Of a stretch of DNA of 64,000 nt, positions 22,615 to 34,384 are shown piece after piece. Position numbers and translations under genes: made by a program. Every line of letters begins with the position of its first letter. Position 1 is the stretch's first letter. This DNA comes from Neckera pumila. Its lineage: Eukaryota; Streptophyta; Bryopsida; Hypnales; Neckeraceae. A model generated the notes under the pieces. That model ran no database searches, was not told the origin of the DNA, and was given only the letters and a program-made list of their open reading frames with translations. The stretch lies in contig OZ018409.1 of assembly GCA_963969595.1 (NCBI GenBank), forward strand, positions 250,501-314,500, given 5' to 3'.

Positions 22615-24203
22615 ATTGGGAACTCATCAGGGATTCCATCAGAAGCCCCTACCACCTGGCCATTATCCAGGGTAGTTTAAGGTCATTTCAAAACATCCAT
22701 TTGCCACTTTTGGGCCTCGATGTTCTTCTTGGATCAGTGCCTCAATATTTTCTAAATTTAGGATGCTTATATCTATTTACAAATATATTATTTAGCTTGA
22801 TTTTATCAAATTGGTCATATAGGAAGTGTGTCACTTGGAATGAATGAGAAGGTATTTGGGCAAAGCATTGCCTAGAATTACTCTATTCATCATTCAAAAT
22901 ATGGACTTTGAAGCCCTTAGGGGTTAAAGAAAGCCATTCTAAGTATGGCCAATTTTTGTCACTACAAATTAGGAGTGAATGTTTCAAAAGTACTTTAATT
23001 ATGATTTTGTTGATTCACTAAATCATTTATGGTAGTTGGCTTGGGTGTTTGGATGGTGATATCTTGAGGTCATTTTTTGCTTAGAGTGGAGCCATGAAAA
23101 TTCACAAAAAAAATTAACACTCTTAGAAGTTAAGAGCTTAGAAACAATTGTACCTTTATCTATGAGATACTTAGAATTATTTATTTTCTTCACTAAGCCC
23201 CAAGTGAAAAGTACCTACTAGGCATAACAATATTAGAAAAATCTTGAAGTTTTTTCATAGTCATAATATTATTCAACAACAATAGTACTATCCAACAGTA
23301 TCATCCATGAAGCAAAATAGTATGTTACTATGGTAAAATTCCACATCTTTAATATATATATATATTAGTGTTTGGCACTTGCTATGCTACGCATTCATCA
23401 TTAGAATTTTATTAGAACTTTTTTGTACTAGATAAAATGCAGAACAAAAATTTCAATAAATCTTCAAATAAAAATTACTAAAATCTTTGTATAATTTTGT
23501 TTATAAATAAACATATATTGGAATGTACAATAGAAATTTATTGAATGATTAATGAAATATATGCAATGGTGAAAATTGTAAAAGATACACATTTATTGTA
23601 ATGCATTCAAAAGTTGACTCAATTGTTACGAACAATGGCAACCCGAAAGCTTGGTGAATTGAAAAGAAAAACTTGTAAATTTCAAAAACTTCATGAACAA
23701 CTTAATTGTTGTGAAATCCAAAATCGCTTCAATTGAATAGAATCATTTGGTATTAGCAATAGAATTTTGAAATCATAAAAGTTGTAAAAGTGATATTATA
23801 GAGGTGATTGCAAAACTACTACTCTATTTTTGTAATATAGCATTGTGTGAAAATATTATTTTTATGTATGCATGATTGAAAATATTTTTACAAAATATTA
23901 AAATTGATTATTTCAAAGACTTATTGAAATCATTATCATGCATTCTATTCAAATACATCAAAATTTTACTAATATGTGCTCCAATAGATGTGTAGCATAA
24001 CAAGCGTGAGCCCCTATTATTAATGGTAGCATTTGTGATATTACAGAGGGAGTTATGATTTTAGTATTGTGATAATACACCATATTATACTGAAAATTAA
24101 TAAAACATTCACCTAATCCCATCTGAGCCAAGGTTGAAGACTTGCCAAAATTTTCTTATAATTATAATACATCATATTATACTGAAAACTAGTTAAAACT
24201 AGT
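22615..24203. other. AT-rich spacer
   Basis: No gene is supported. One further TTAA with an adjacent GCCCTTAGGGG end sits at 22913-22927, hinting at another, unpaired element border. A (TA)n run lies at about 23352-23365. The rest is low-complexity AT-rich sequence. Confidence 0.5.
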
Positions 24204-24207
24204 TTAA

Positions 24208-25001
24208 CTCTAAAACATTGGGCCTATGATCATATAGTTGAGCTTGAACTTATATAAATATGTAAGCAACCATTTTGTAACTTTATATGAATGAAATTTT
24301 TCATTTTTATTTTTCAAAGATGAGATCATGTTTCTTCTATAATTAGAAAAAAATAAAAGTTTAAAATTATCATAAAATTTGAAATTATCTTGTATTTTTG
24401 AAGAAATAGTTAAAAAAGTTCAAATCAAGTATAAAATAAGCTTAAACAATCTAGAAAGTTTACCATAGATTCACATTATGATTTAAAACATCTAGGTATA
24501 AATCAAATTTATGTGTCATTTTATTTCTATAATTAAAAAGTAAATAGACCATGATTATAGACCAATAATTCATATGGCAATGAAATGTTCAGTTTTGGAA
24601 ATTTTCCAAAATTTCAAATTGGAATAGAAATTAGAGGTTATGACTTCATTTCTACAATTGGTCTCAAATTCAAAAAATGTGGTTCTTATAAATAAAAATC
24701 AAATCAAGAGCAATGAGCTACAAATTGTTCAAATACAATCATTATGATGAGGGAATTTATTGTCATTGGTTTTTAATCCTTAATGAACGGACTAATAATT
24801 GTGGAAATCATCCCTTTGGTTACTAAGTGAATCATTGGCTTAAAAATATGCAAAAGTACTCATTGGTTGTCAAACTATTATAGAAGACCTTTGCTTTTCA
24901 CAACAAAATTTCGAGGATGAATAGTTGCACTTCTATCCTATTAGGAGGATTAATTCTCTATCATCCATTGGACAGAAAACGTCCTCGTCGGCATTTGAGG
25001 G
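24208..25001 (+). mobile_element. TTAA-flanked repeat B, copy 3
   Basis: TTAA lies on both sides (24204-24207 and 25002-25005). The left end is CTCTAAAACATTGGGCCTATGA and the right end is GTCGGCATTTGAGGG, whose reverse complement CCCTCAAATGCCGAC resembles the left end. The left end also matches the outer end of the inverted copy (CCCTGAAATGCCGGGCCTATGA). The body shares tttcaaattggaatagaaatta and the agagcaatgagctacaaatt block with the other copies. Non-coding, about 794 bp. Confidence 0.75.
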
Positions 25002-25256
25002 TTAAAACATCTTCTTATGTTGAAGAGTCATAAAGTCTTCAATGAGCCAATTTCCAACACCATTCCAGCAACTTCCCATCAAGAATTGGATGAGAAGTAT
25101 ATTTCATCTTCCAAACGAACTGCTAGGAAGTCATCCAAATGCCTCAAATGGGTGCAAATAGCAGTCTATGGTTAAAATAGCGTTAAGCACTCTGGAGCCC
25201 CTCCTTATAGTGAATCGAACCACATTAAGAAGCATAATGCTTTCGTATTAGTACCA

Positions 25257-25332
25257 GGAGCTGATTACAACACCTGGCACCCGTTATAGTGTCTGGTCCT
25301 ATCACCAATGTTAGGCGTTGTTATTAGCTCCT
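25257..25332. repeat. Imperfect hairpin 1 of 3 upstream of importin alpha-9
   Basis: Arms AGGAGCTGATTACAACACC (from 25257) and the reverse complement of the segment ending at 25332 (AGGAGCTAATAACAACGCC) pair with a few mismatches around a ~30-nt loop. Confidence 0.65.
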
Positions 25333-25389
25333 AGCACGATAAAATCTCGTAGGGCCCCGTGCTTAATGCAACAAGAGCCCTTCCCCCTT

Positions 25390-25497
25390 AGGCTTCCCGC
25401 GATGTGAGGCCCCGTCTCTCAGGCTCAGGCTCCCGCCCCTCAGGCTCGCGCTCCCGTCCTCGCCTCACGGCAGGGCCCTCACATTGCGGGAGGCCTT
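25390..25497. repeat. Imperfect GC-rich hairpin 2 of 3
   Basis: Arm 25390-25412 (AGGCTTCCCGCGATGTGAGG..) pairs with 25473-25497 (..CCTCACATTGCGGGAGGCCTT). The loop holds direct CTCAGGCTC and GCTCCCG repeats. Confidence 0.75.
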
Positions 25498-25565
25498 CAA
25501 GAGGAGGCCTCCCACTATACATAAACAAGCGTCTCCATATGACATGTGAAAATCCAAACAATTTA

Positions 25566-25716
25566 AACTTAGGACCTTTTCACACTATGGCCGTCCAAGT
25601 TGAGAGTCCGTTGTTTCCACCAATCATATTGCAGGGTCCATCGGTTCCACCAATCATATTGCAGAGTCCCACGGCCTCTCGACTTGGACAGCCATAGTGT
25701 GAAAGAGGCCCTTAAG
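25566..25716. repeat. Long hairpin 3 of 3 with an internal 30-bp tandem duplication
   Basis: Arm 25566-25611 pairs with 25668-25716 over about 46 bp with few mismatches; the core CACACTATGGC and TGTCCAAGT/CGTCCAAGT blocks match their complements. The loop contains two tandem copies of a ~30-bp unit (TTCCACCAATCATATTGCAG) at 25613 and 25643. It could be a MITE or an inverted-repeat small-RNA precursor. The transcript is unknown. Confidence 0.75.
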
Positions 25717-26567
25717 TTACGCTCCTTCCGAGAGTCTTCTTCTTGATCATCCATCCAGCACTGCGGTACGTTTTCATCCACGTCGATCATCCATGGATGC
25801 TGACGCACCAAGATCCTCATCCACCGGCACCTTAAAGGCTTGGACTCGACCGTGACGCCGGAATGTTCTCCTTCTTGGGCCGACGTTCAATCGTTCACGG
25901 CGATCGATTCTTTTGCTCCAAATGTTTTGATTTCCTATTCATCACTCTCCCTCAATCTGCTTCAGGCCACTCAGTCCCATCCTCATTTTTCTCCAGCAAA
26001 TTTTACCTCAGCAGATTCGTCTTTAGCCTTGCCCGTCCTTCTGCCCATCAGCAGCGTTGTCCCAAGCTGCTCTTCGCAATCAACCTCATCACCAATTCAG
26101 ATTTCACAAATTCACGCTTGCTTGTGAGGTTTGGGATCGTTGGATTGTGAGAGCGAGGCTTTGGATTTATTGGATTGGTGGCGCTTTAGCGGATTAGTTC
26201 ATGTTTCGGAACAGAGGATTGGGGCCGAGCTAGGGTGCGCAGAGTTATTAGGGCTGGAGCTGGAAGGGATGTGGAGGTGAGTGGACAAGGGACACGATGA
26301 TTCCCTTCGGAGGTGCGGAATCAGTCGAGACAAATCCGCGGCGGGATCCTTTCAAATCGTCAGGTGCAAATTCGTTCTTGTTTTCTTTTCGTTTTTCTTA
26401 GCTGCACGGAAGAATCGAATCACACATGAAGGATCACCCACCCACCCACCCACCTCGCTGATTGAAAAAAAGATTGGGGCATGGTTGTTTTTGTATGCGA
26501 GGATTGCAAAATTTGTGAAAGACAGTGGGATGTACTACACTGTAGAGCTTTGGATTGGGAAGTTGGA
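25717..26567. other. Promoter / 5' leader region of importin alpha-9
   Basis: Mixed composition, with open frames on both strands that do not resemble known proteins. A CCCACCCACCCACC tract lies at 26440-26453. The window between 25850 and 26500 probably includes the transcription start and 5' UTR. An extra 5' non-coding exon is possible. Confidence 0.45.
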
Positions 26568-29500
26568 ATGCGGATTGAAAATGACAGGAATGGAGGGTGT
26601 GCAGTGGGGAAAGGCGCGGGACAAAGGAGGCGGAAAGCAGCAATAACGGTTGGTAAGGATCGGCGGGAATCGGTAGTTCGAGCGAAGCGGCTGAGGAGAG
26701 CCGATGGAGCCGATGAAGCTATGCAGCTTGTCACAGCTGGAACAGACGACGAAGCCGCTTACAAGGCCCTTGAGGAAAGCACTGTCGCGGCCGTTCACAA
26801 CCTCAAGAACTTGTACTTCCCAGCTCTTCAACCACTTTTGTTGTTTCTCTTAGGTCTCCAATTTATAAGGCTTTTCATTCGATTTTAAGTAGAAGATACT
26901 GAAGTCATTAGGGACCTGATTCCGTCTACTATACTAAGCCTTGTTATCTACAGCAACGCATCACTTCATACACTTGGTTGGAATTGGTTTGAGCATGATT
27001 ATGTACATGACTAGGGTCTCTGATCTTTGACTGGAAATCGGATCGTCTTCGGTCACTTATGGTGATCACTTTGATTGATTGCATAAGAATTCGTATATAG
27101 TGATAATCATTTGGCTCTTGTACCCAAAGATCTCTCCAGAGCATTGTGCATCACTCTCCTACATTTGTAAGTATGCTTTAAGTGACGCAAATGCTTCCTG
27201 ACGATATGTTAAAATCTTTGCTACATGGTGTAATGCTAGTGGCAGGAAAAGTAAGTTGGAGAAATCGTTGCCTTGCAAAGTGTGGAGCTCATGGCGCTTG
27301 ACTTCTAAATTGACCTTTTTTGACATCGTAGCAGATATAGGGTTTGATTAGCACATTTGATGAATGCTGTACGTGTTTTGTGGCACTAACCAATAGTTTT
27401 TGTTTTTGTTAACTGTCTGCCTTTTTATGGAGTTTTCATTCCATGTGGTTGACAAACTTACTTGTGGTACTGTGAAGAGGGAGAGGAGCCAATGCAAAGA
27501 AAGTGGAGGCTTTGCAGATTCTGAGGAGATTGTTATCGTGCTCCGCGTATCCACCAGTTCATGCTGCTGTCCAAGCTGGTGTAGTGCCTCTTCTTGTTGA
27601 TTGTCTGGCATTCGGCGCTTCTGAAGATCAGGTAGTACTCGGATCTTAGTAGTGTTGTGATAATTATCTTGGGACTTCAAGTCAGTGTCCCAAGGGTCTG
27701 CTCATGCGTGTTTTGTTGATGATTACAAAAATGATCCGTGCATGCTTGGATACTGACGTAGTTGCTTCTATTGTTTGGCAGCTATTTGAGGCTGCATGGT
27801 GCTTGACAAACATTGCCTCGGGAGATCCTGAACAAACACGTGCTGTGGAGCCTGCTTTGCCTCTTCTTATCCTTCATCTTGGAGGTCAGCTTCATCTCCT
27901 GTGACATCACCTGGCAATGAAACTTATACGGCCTCTAATATACTAGGATTGATTGATTAGAGGGTAATTTAGGTGTCTGCTCTGCATTCATGTTACTGTT
28001 TGTGGAGAAACTAATCTTCTCTTAATAATGTCCAGACTAAGGGATATTGTTTCGAAGTGATTTTTTTGCAATTTCACTTGATATTTTACACTGGACAGCG
28101 TGTGTCATTAAGAGCCCTAAATTTGACATAGAAAGCGCTGCATTCATTTTCTTATTGCTATTTGGTTGTCGATAGCTTATATATAGAAAGTTTCTACAAG
28201 CTTCTGATTTCCTTTATTTTACAGTTGAATATGGAGACTTGATGACCTGACACTTAGCTTCGTGAAGATCTTTAGGTCTTGGAATTGTCAAGGTTAAATA
28301 GAAATTTGAAAGCATGTCCTATGTGAATTTTGGGGGGACAGAGAAGAATCCAGCCACAGTGGTTGAGCAGTGTGCTTGGGCAATTGGAAATGTGGCTGGG
28401 GAAGCTGAAGACCTACGCGATTGGTTGCTTTTGCAAGGAGCCCTTCCAGCACTAGCCCGCAACCTCTTCTCTCCTAGTGTCACTTTGGCCCGCACAGCGG
28501 CCTGGGCTTTGTCTAATCTCATAAAGGTAGTCTGTGCTTCCATCCATGTTATGGGTTTCGAATCCTTGTCTAGCTTGAAAAACACATTTCTGAAAGTCAT
28601 GTATAGGAACAATCATTCATAAATTCATTGATTTTGAATACATCGTGACTCCGCGTTTGTGCCTTTCTTACAGGGACCCAATCCTAAAGCTGCGGCAGAG
28701 CTCATGAAAATCGATGGCATTATTGACACTCTTGTTCGACTTGTATCACACGGGTATGTTTCCAGGAAACTTTCCAAGTCTACCATTAGCTTTGTCTAGT
28801 CTCTTTCGGGTGGTCTTTGCTGTGATTTCTAGAATCACATATTTCAATTTCCTACAGTGCTGGAAATTTTCATTTCAAAACTATAGCTGCCTTCATTCAG
28901 CGCTCGCTTTATTGGTTTCTTTCACCCTGTGGCATATAAACGACCTGCCTGATGTGAGTCGCTATGATCACAGTCGTGCCATACAAGTTGAACTTGGCAA
29001 GGTTTAGTACTTCGTTCATATGCAGTTGTTAGCTATGATTGATTGCAGGAAAGCTATGATTGAAGTTTTAGTCGGTTGAATCTCTCAAGATTGGTATTCA
29101 ATCTCCATCTCTTGTGAAGTTAGCTGGTGTCATTTGGTGTGTCTAGGGATGAAGAATTGGTAGTCGAAGTTGCATGGGTTCTGGTCTACGTGACATCCAT
29201 GTCGGATGTGCATACAAGCCAACTAATCCATGCTGGCCTACTTCCACCCGTTGTAGCCCGCCTAGCCCTCTCGCGCTATCTCCCTTTACTGACACCGGTA
29301 TGTTTCCCCGTCTCTGCTCATGTGTTTGTCGGCTCTTGCTGTTTCCAAGACGCTTCCTGGTTTTAATTCAATTTTAAAAATCATATTCTAATATTTCATC
29401 ATTGGCTGCCATGCCGATATCCTGACATGGATATTTGGATGAATATGCGAAGATCCTACGAAGCATTGGTAATATTGTCGCCACTGACAACTCCAAGTGT

Positions 29501-31145
29501 GATGCTGTGTTGAATGCTGGCCTGTCCCTTCCTGGTAAGCCCTCCTGCATGAAATTTTTTTCTTTTGAACCTCAGGAACTTTGTATTTCTCTGTTACCGA
29601 CTTTTTAGTATTTATCTTCATTATCAGGGTCGTGATAGTACACATGATGTCCTGGGTCGCCTTATCTGACGCTTATCATTGTGGAGTCGAGCTCATTTCT
29701 ACGCAACCTATTTTGTGAACAGGTGGGGTTATTGGTGCCCTTGCTAGAATCTTGGAGAGTGAGACTCGCACTCTGCAGAAGGTGATTTCAGCGACTCTTG
29801 AAATGTTTTCTAATCTTAAATTCGTCCTTTAACCCCTAGGTGCCTAATTGGCCGAAAGTGACCACTTCCATATCTGTATGCGTTGTAATGAAATATTTAA
29901 GAAGCTTCAATGAATGTAGAAAATATACCGATAGAAAGATCCAACCATTTTATACGTTTTTGAACAACAAGTCTATGTTCTAGAAGTTACTATTTGAGCT
30001 TCCAAAGTGGATTTTCTGTTTTTATTTTAGGCACTAAGAGGTTAAATGATATTGTACGCCACTGTTGATCTTTAGAGTGTCACTATTCTGCATGTAAAGA
30101 GTATATATGCTGGGATAGAAAGAGACCACCGGTCATGAAGAGTGGTATTGCATTTTTGCGAATCCATCAGTCTGGTAGCAATTTTTGTTCTCATCCACAA
30201 GATCGTAATCAATGCAACTCGATTAATCTGCTCGCAATTTTCCACTGCAGGAAGCTGCGTGGGTGGTCTCAAACCTAGCGGCAGGCTCTATACAACATAA
30301 ACGAGCGGTGTTCAATGAAGGGGCGGTTCCTCCACTTCTCCATCTGCTTGCGACTTCTGCATTTGACGTACGGAAAGAGGCAGCTTATGTACTTGGGAAC
30401 TTGTGTGTGACACCACGCGAGCAAGGAGCAGAAGGAAAGCCCATTCTGGAGCATTTAACAGTTTTGGTGGACCGAGGCTGCTTAATGGGATTTATAGCTC
30501 TAGTAAAGTCTCCTGATTTAGAAGCTGCTAGATTAGGGCTGCAGTTTCTGGAGCTGGTACGAAAAGTCAGCAACCTTTCTGATTCAATTGATTTTTAACA
30601 ATCAACAAGGTTTTCAGTAGAATCCGTCTGTTTCAGGAACTTTCAGACAATATTTCGGACGATAAAGAGAATCATCTTTATAATTCCTTGCGAGGTCTCT
30701 GTGATCACAATGGTCATACAGAATCCTCCCCATGAACCATGAGGAAGATTCTCTTTATGATGCTGTCTAAAAGTTCCTGAAACATTGTAATTTTTTCTGA
30801 AAACACTGTTGATCGATCTTTGTTCTGAGCGTCTTGAACATTTGAAGTTTTGTGCACAGGCACCCCATGTGGAATGTTGTCTGATGCAGAGTCGTGCCTG
30901 TGCAGGTCATGCGTGCCCTGCCAGATGGGAAAGGGCCAAAGCTGGTTGAGAAAGAGGATGGTATTGCAGCCATGGAAGAGCTTGCGTTCCACGACAATCA
31001 AGAGCTTCGAATTATGTCCAATGATTTAATTGATAAATACTTTGGTGAAAACTATGGATTAGAAGACGAGTTTGAATCTGGTGCTATGAGTACCCAAGAT
31101 GATTCGGAGTATCCACCTTGGCGGAGGGGTGGGTTGACTGCTTAA
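26568..31145 (+). CDS. IMPA9: Importin subunit alpha-9 (IMPA-9 type nuclear import receptor)
   Basis: Ten exons join in frame into 534 residues: 26568-26812, 27478-27631, 27782-27884, 28342-28526, 28674-28753, 29147-29297, 29453-29534, 29723-29781, 30251-30556, 30906-31145. The product carries cytosolic cargo with nuclear localisation signals to importin beta. The N-terminus has a short basic importin-beta-binding region (GQRRRKAAITVGKDRRE, VRAKRLRR), the divergent IMPA-9 form. Armadillo repeats follow, with family blocks LFEAAWCLTNIASGDPE, VEQCAWAIGNVAGEAEDLR, RTAAWALSNLIKGPNPKAA, KEAAWVVSNLAAGSIQHKR and RKEAAYVLGNLCV. The C-terminal exon (GKGPKLVEKEDGIAAMEEL, LIDKYFGENYG) is typical. The start is taken from alignment-like spacing to the basic region; an in-frame upstream ATG exists at 26481. 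Intron 8 carries a TTAA-flanked insert, intron 9 an inverted repeat. Confidence 0.94.
29833..30041. mobile_element. Small TTAA-flanked MITE in intron 8 of importin alpha-9
   Basis: A 209-bp element flanked by TTAA (29829-29832 and 30042-30045). Its terminal inverted repeats CCCCTAGGTGCCTAA and CCTCTTAGTGCCTAA (reverse complement of the right end) differ at three positions. The exact TTAA duplication and CC(C/T)CT ends match the other TTAA-flanked repeats of this window. Splice sites of the host intron are intact. Confidence 0.8.
30630..30786. repeat. Inverted repeat in intron 9 of importin alpha-9
   Basis: Arm 30630-30680 (GTTTCAGGAACTTTCAGACA.., ..ATAAAGAGAATC) pairs with arm 30741-30786 (GATTCTCTTTAT.., ..AAGTTCCTGAAAC), separated by ~60 nt. 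Outer and inner stems are nearly perfect, with a small bulge. Confidence 0.8.
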
Positions 31146-32733
31146 CCTTCGGAGGAAGACTCTGAGTTTTCATGACTTTTACACCAATTAGGGGTGTCAG
31201 CTGACCCACAGAAGAAGGCGATTTCAGAACACTCTACGAGGGGGCTAATGCTTTAGGAAAGGAGGATCATGTTGTGCCCAATTTGGGTACAAATCTGCAA
31301 ATTGTGGAGAAGGAATGATGAGGTCTGACTTCTCTATTGTGAATTTGTATAGTGATTAGATTTTAATAATAGCAGATTTGCACCAACACCAAAATCAATG
31401 TTCTAACACCTGACTCACCAGTGTTACTCTTAGCTATTGAAGATATACAATATTGAAAAAGGTACAACAACCCAATGTTGCCACTTGTTAGTTTCCTAAT
31501 TCTGACATCTATTGGACCTTCCCATTTGTGCCAGTCACTCACCCATTACCACAATCTTAGCAAACTTTTAGCATCTTACCAATTTGGATGGTAATAGGCT
31601 ATTTAATCTATGTTCGTTCATTTCAAAAAATCGTGCATATTTTAGGAGTTGATGTTGTAACTTGCAAATCGACCCCTATAAATATTTGCGTAGAATGTAC
31701 ACCAATTGAACATATCAAACATGAAAGCATAAGGTTAGTCTTGGATCCACTTTGAAAATCCATAGTTTATTCACATGGGTGCCAACAAAGATTACTATAA
31801 GAATCTAGAATCCTCTTTAAATATCAATAGGAATATATCTATTGAATGGAGGGTAGTGTGATGATTTTTTATTTTTTTGGGGGGGTGGGGGGTGGGTAAT
31901 GGATGGATGGAAGGGTACATCCAAATTTTGACAATTATTTTTTGGCTCTCAATTGTTCAAAATATGCTTCCAAAGTCACCACTTTCACCTTGCTTGGACT
32001 TGTTAAACTCGAAGTCATTGTAGTCAAGCCTTATGATCTCTAATCTAGAGCTAAAATTCCTCAAACTAAATCTCCACTAAGATTGAGCATCATGTTCCTT
32101 TGGATTGAGCATCTTACAGTTATAATTTGCAAATCATCATTGCCTTAATCATGGAAGAATAGAGTTGTTTTCTTCTTGAAATGGTCAAAATGAAGATCAC
32201 CAGCCTCCTTGGACTCTTAAGGATAAATAATAGAAACTTTGTCCCAATAATTTTTTGGTCAATCTTGCTGTAGTTACTTCAACGAAAATGAGATTTAGTT
32301 TCCCTTATGTAGTTGAATACAACGATAGAAAATATGTATTGGAAAGAATTTGGTTACGTATTTGAGATTTCTAATAACATTGATTGAATTAGGTGACAAG
32401 TTTGTGATTTTTAATAACATCTACAAAATTATGTGGATATATTGTAATAAGATATTTGCTACACATGACAAATTCTACAATGTATATTAAAAATTTGCAA
32501 TTACAAAGCATTGAGAGCAACATAATTTTCTAGGGATAAGCTAGATTGTTCATGTGGAGATCAAGTACACAATGACAAAGCCTATTGTATTTATATTATT
32601 TTTAGTTTTTTTAACTCTAATTTGATTTATATAGTAAGCAACCTTGCCTTGGTAGGAATTGACAAAATATTGCCTATGAAATCCTGAAAGCTCTTATCTC
32701 CTTCTCATTGATAACTTAGCTAAGTTGGTTTAA
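31146..32733. other. 3' region of importin alpha-9 and AT-rich spacer
   Basis: The first 250 bp are probable 3' UTR. Beyond that is AT-rich sequence with a G-rich tract at about 31880-31900. No coding frame is supported. Confidence 0.5.
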
Positions 32734-33427
32734 CTCCCTAATGCCACAGGTGCCATTTTCTTGGTGACAATCAAATGAGCAAGACAAAGAGTAGAAGCAT
32801 TTTTTAATCCATGTTTTTCTTGTTGACTTTTCATATTGGGTTATGAAGAGCATGTAATTGAATTTGCAGTCCAATGTTTGTCTTTACGTAAATGAGAAGT
32901 TAGTAACAAACAAGATCACAAAATATGCTATTTCAGTGTATTTTGAGATGTTGTTGCTCCTTGCTCTAAATCTCAAATTTCTCTATAAAAATAATACTTT
33001 TTGAGTTTGAGCCCAACTAATGAAATGAAGACCATCTACTTTAGTTTCTACTCCAATTTCAATTTTGAAAAAATTCCTAAAATTGAATTTTTTAATGCAA
33101 TTTGAACTTTGGGTGTATTTTCAATGTCCGTTAAATTCTAATTATAGAATGACATGGAAATTGAGTTTATACAGTAATATACACACCAGGTGAAAATTTC
33201 AGATTTTTTGAGATAATTTCTATTTGATATGGTTTTTCTTTACTTTTTCTCAAAAAAATCTCAAGAAAATCAGTTTTCTACAAAATAATATGAAAATTTT
33301 GTGACATAAAGAAGAGATATAATTTCATCTGTGAAAAATAAGAATAAAAAAATTCATTAACATATACTCCGTAGTTGCTAAATGGGAGCATACAAGTGAT
33401 GGAATTCATAGGCCCGGCATTTCAGGG
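32734..33427 (-). mobile_element. TTAA-flanked repeat B, copy 4 (inverted)
   Basis: This is a reverse-orientation copy of the repeat at 20735-21379 and 24208-25001. Read on the minus strand it begins CCCTGAAATGCCGGGCCTATGA (from 33427), contains the acagatgaaatta, caaatagaaattatctc and gtgtatattac blocks, and ends GGCATTAGGGAG at 32734. TTAA is intact at 32730-32733; the other flank reads TTCA at 33428-33431. About 694 bp, non-coding. Confidence 0.75.
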
Positions 33428-34384
33428 TTCAAAATACACTGGCAGAGAGGGTTGAGTCCCTTATACAGTGATGTATACTGTTACCGTGGGCTTTTCGATA
33501 GGCGGTGCAGTTCCTACTAAACGTAATCCTCACCGCGCTGGAAGGTTAATAGCGAGCCACTTGTCGCCACCCCGCTCCACGGTCAATACCTTCCCCTCCA
33601 CTCCACTCTACCCTGAGCATCCACTGGACGCCATCACCTACCGTTATAGAATACCCGCGACCAAAGGTCGGTAATAGGCGGAACTCTTTCTCGCCCTTCG
33701 GACGTTACTTTCATTGCCTTCTTGCATTCTCCCATTACTCTCCAATTAGGGTTCTCGAGTTTGGCAAGAATCTGCCGAAGGCGCCGATGTTGTGCCCGAT
33801 TGCGAGCTTCTACGTGATTATGAATGCACCTCTTTGCCGAGATTCTTACAGATTTCGAATTGGATTGTCTCAGTAGTGCTTCAACATCTTCTGTAGCTGA
33901 GCTTGGGGGTTTGGGAATCTTCGACGTACACTTTTTGAATTTGACGCTGGGGTTTGACACTGACAGGGCGAGTTGATTGATGCGTAGACGGGGAGCTCAG
34001 AACGGTTGAATCCGGAAATTGATGTGCCCACTTTTGAGCGATTTGCGGCTTTCATCTTTGAGGATTGTCATGTGCCGAAGCTTTCGTCGTCGTCGTCAGG
34101 ACGTGTAAATTTGCCAGCAACCTGGCATCGCGAATTTCTGTGTTTCAGAAATACAAGAGCGTCGGATTAAATTGCTCTCCAGAATTTTGAGAATTTTGAG
34201 AGAGGGGGTCTGGTGTATTTGGGAAGTTGAGGATTCGTAGTAGCTGGATATCTTGTTGCAGGTCTTATGAAATTCTTGTGAATATTGAAGCGTGCTTCTG
34301 TGCAAGCAGGAATTATTTCAATTTATCTCAATCAGGTGGATGTGAGATTGCCTAGATAGCAAGGGTTTTACAGCTAGAGCAGTT
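33428..34384. other. Promoter / 5' region of the secretory-protein gene
   Basis: More GC-balanced than the flanking spacer. A basic 108-codon frame on the minus strand (33634-33960) has no recognisable family and is treated as fortuitous. Confidence 0.4.

Noticed and set aside
33634..33960. 108-codon basic ORF on the minus strand
   Set aside because: No family resemblance, overlaps the promoter region of the next gene, and neighbouring frames are equally open.
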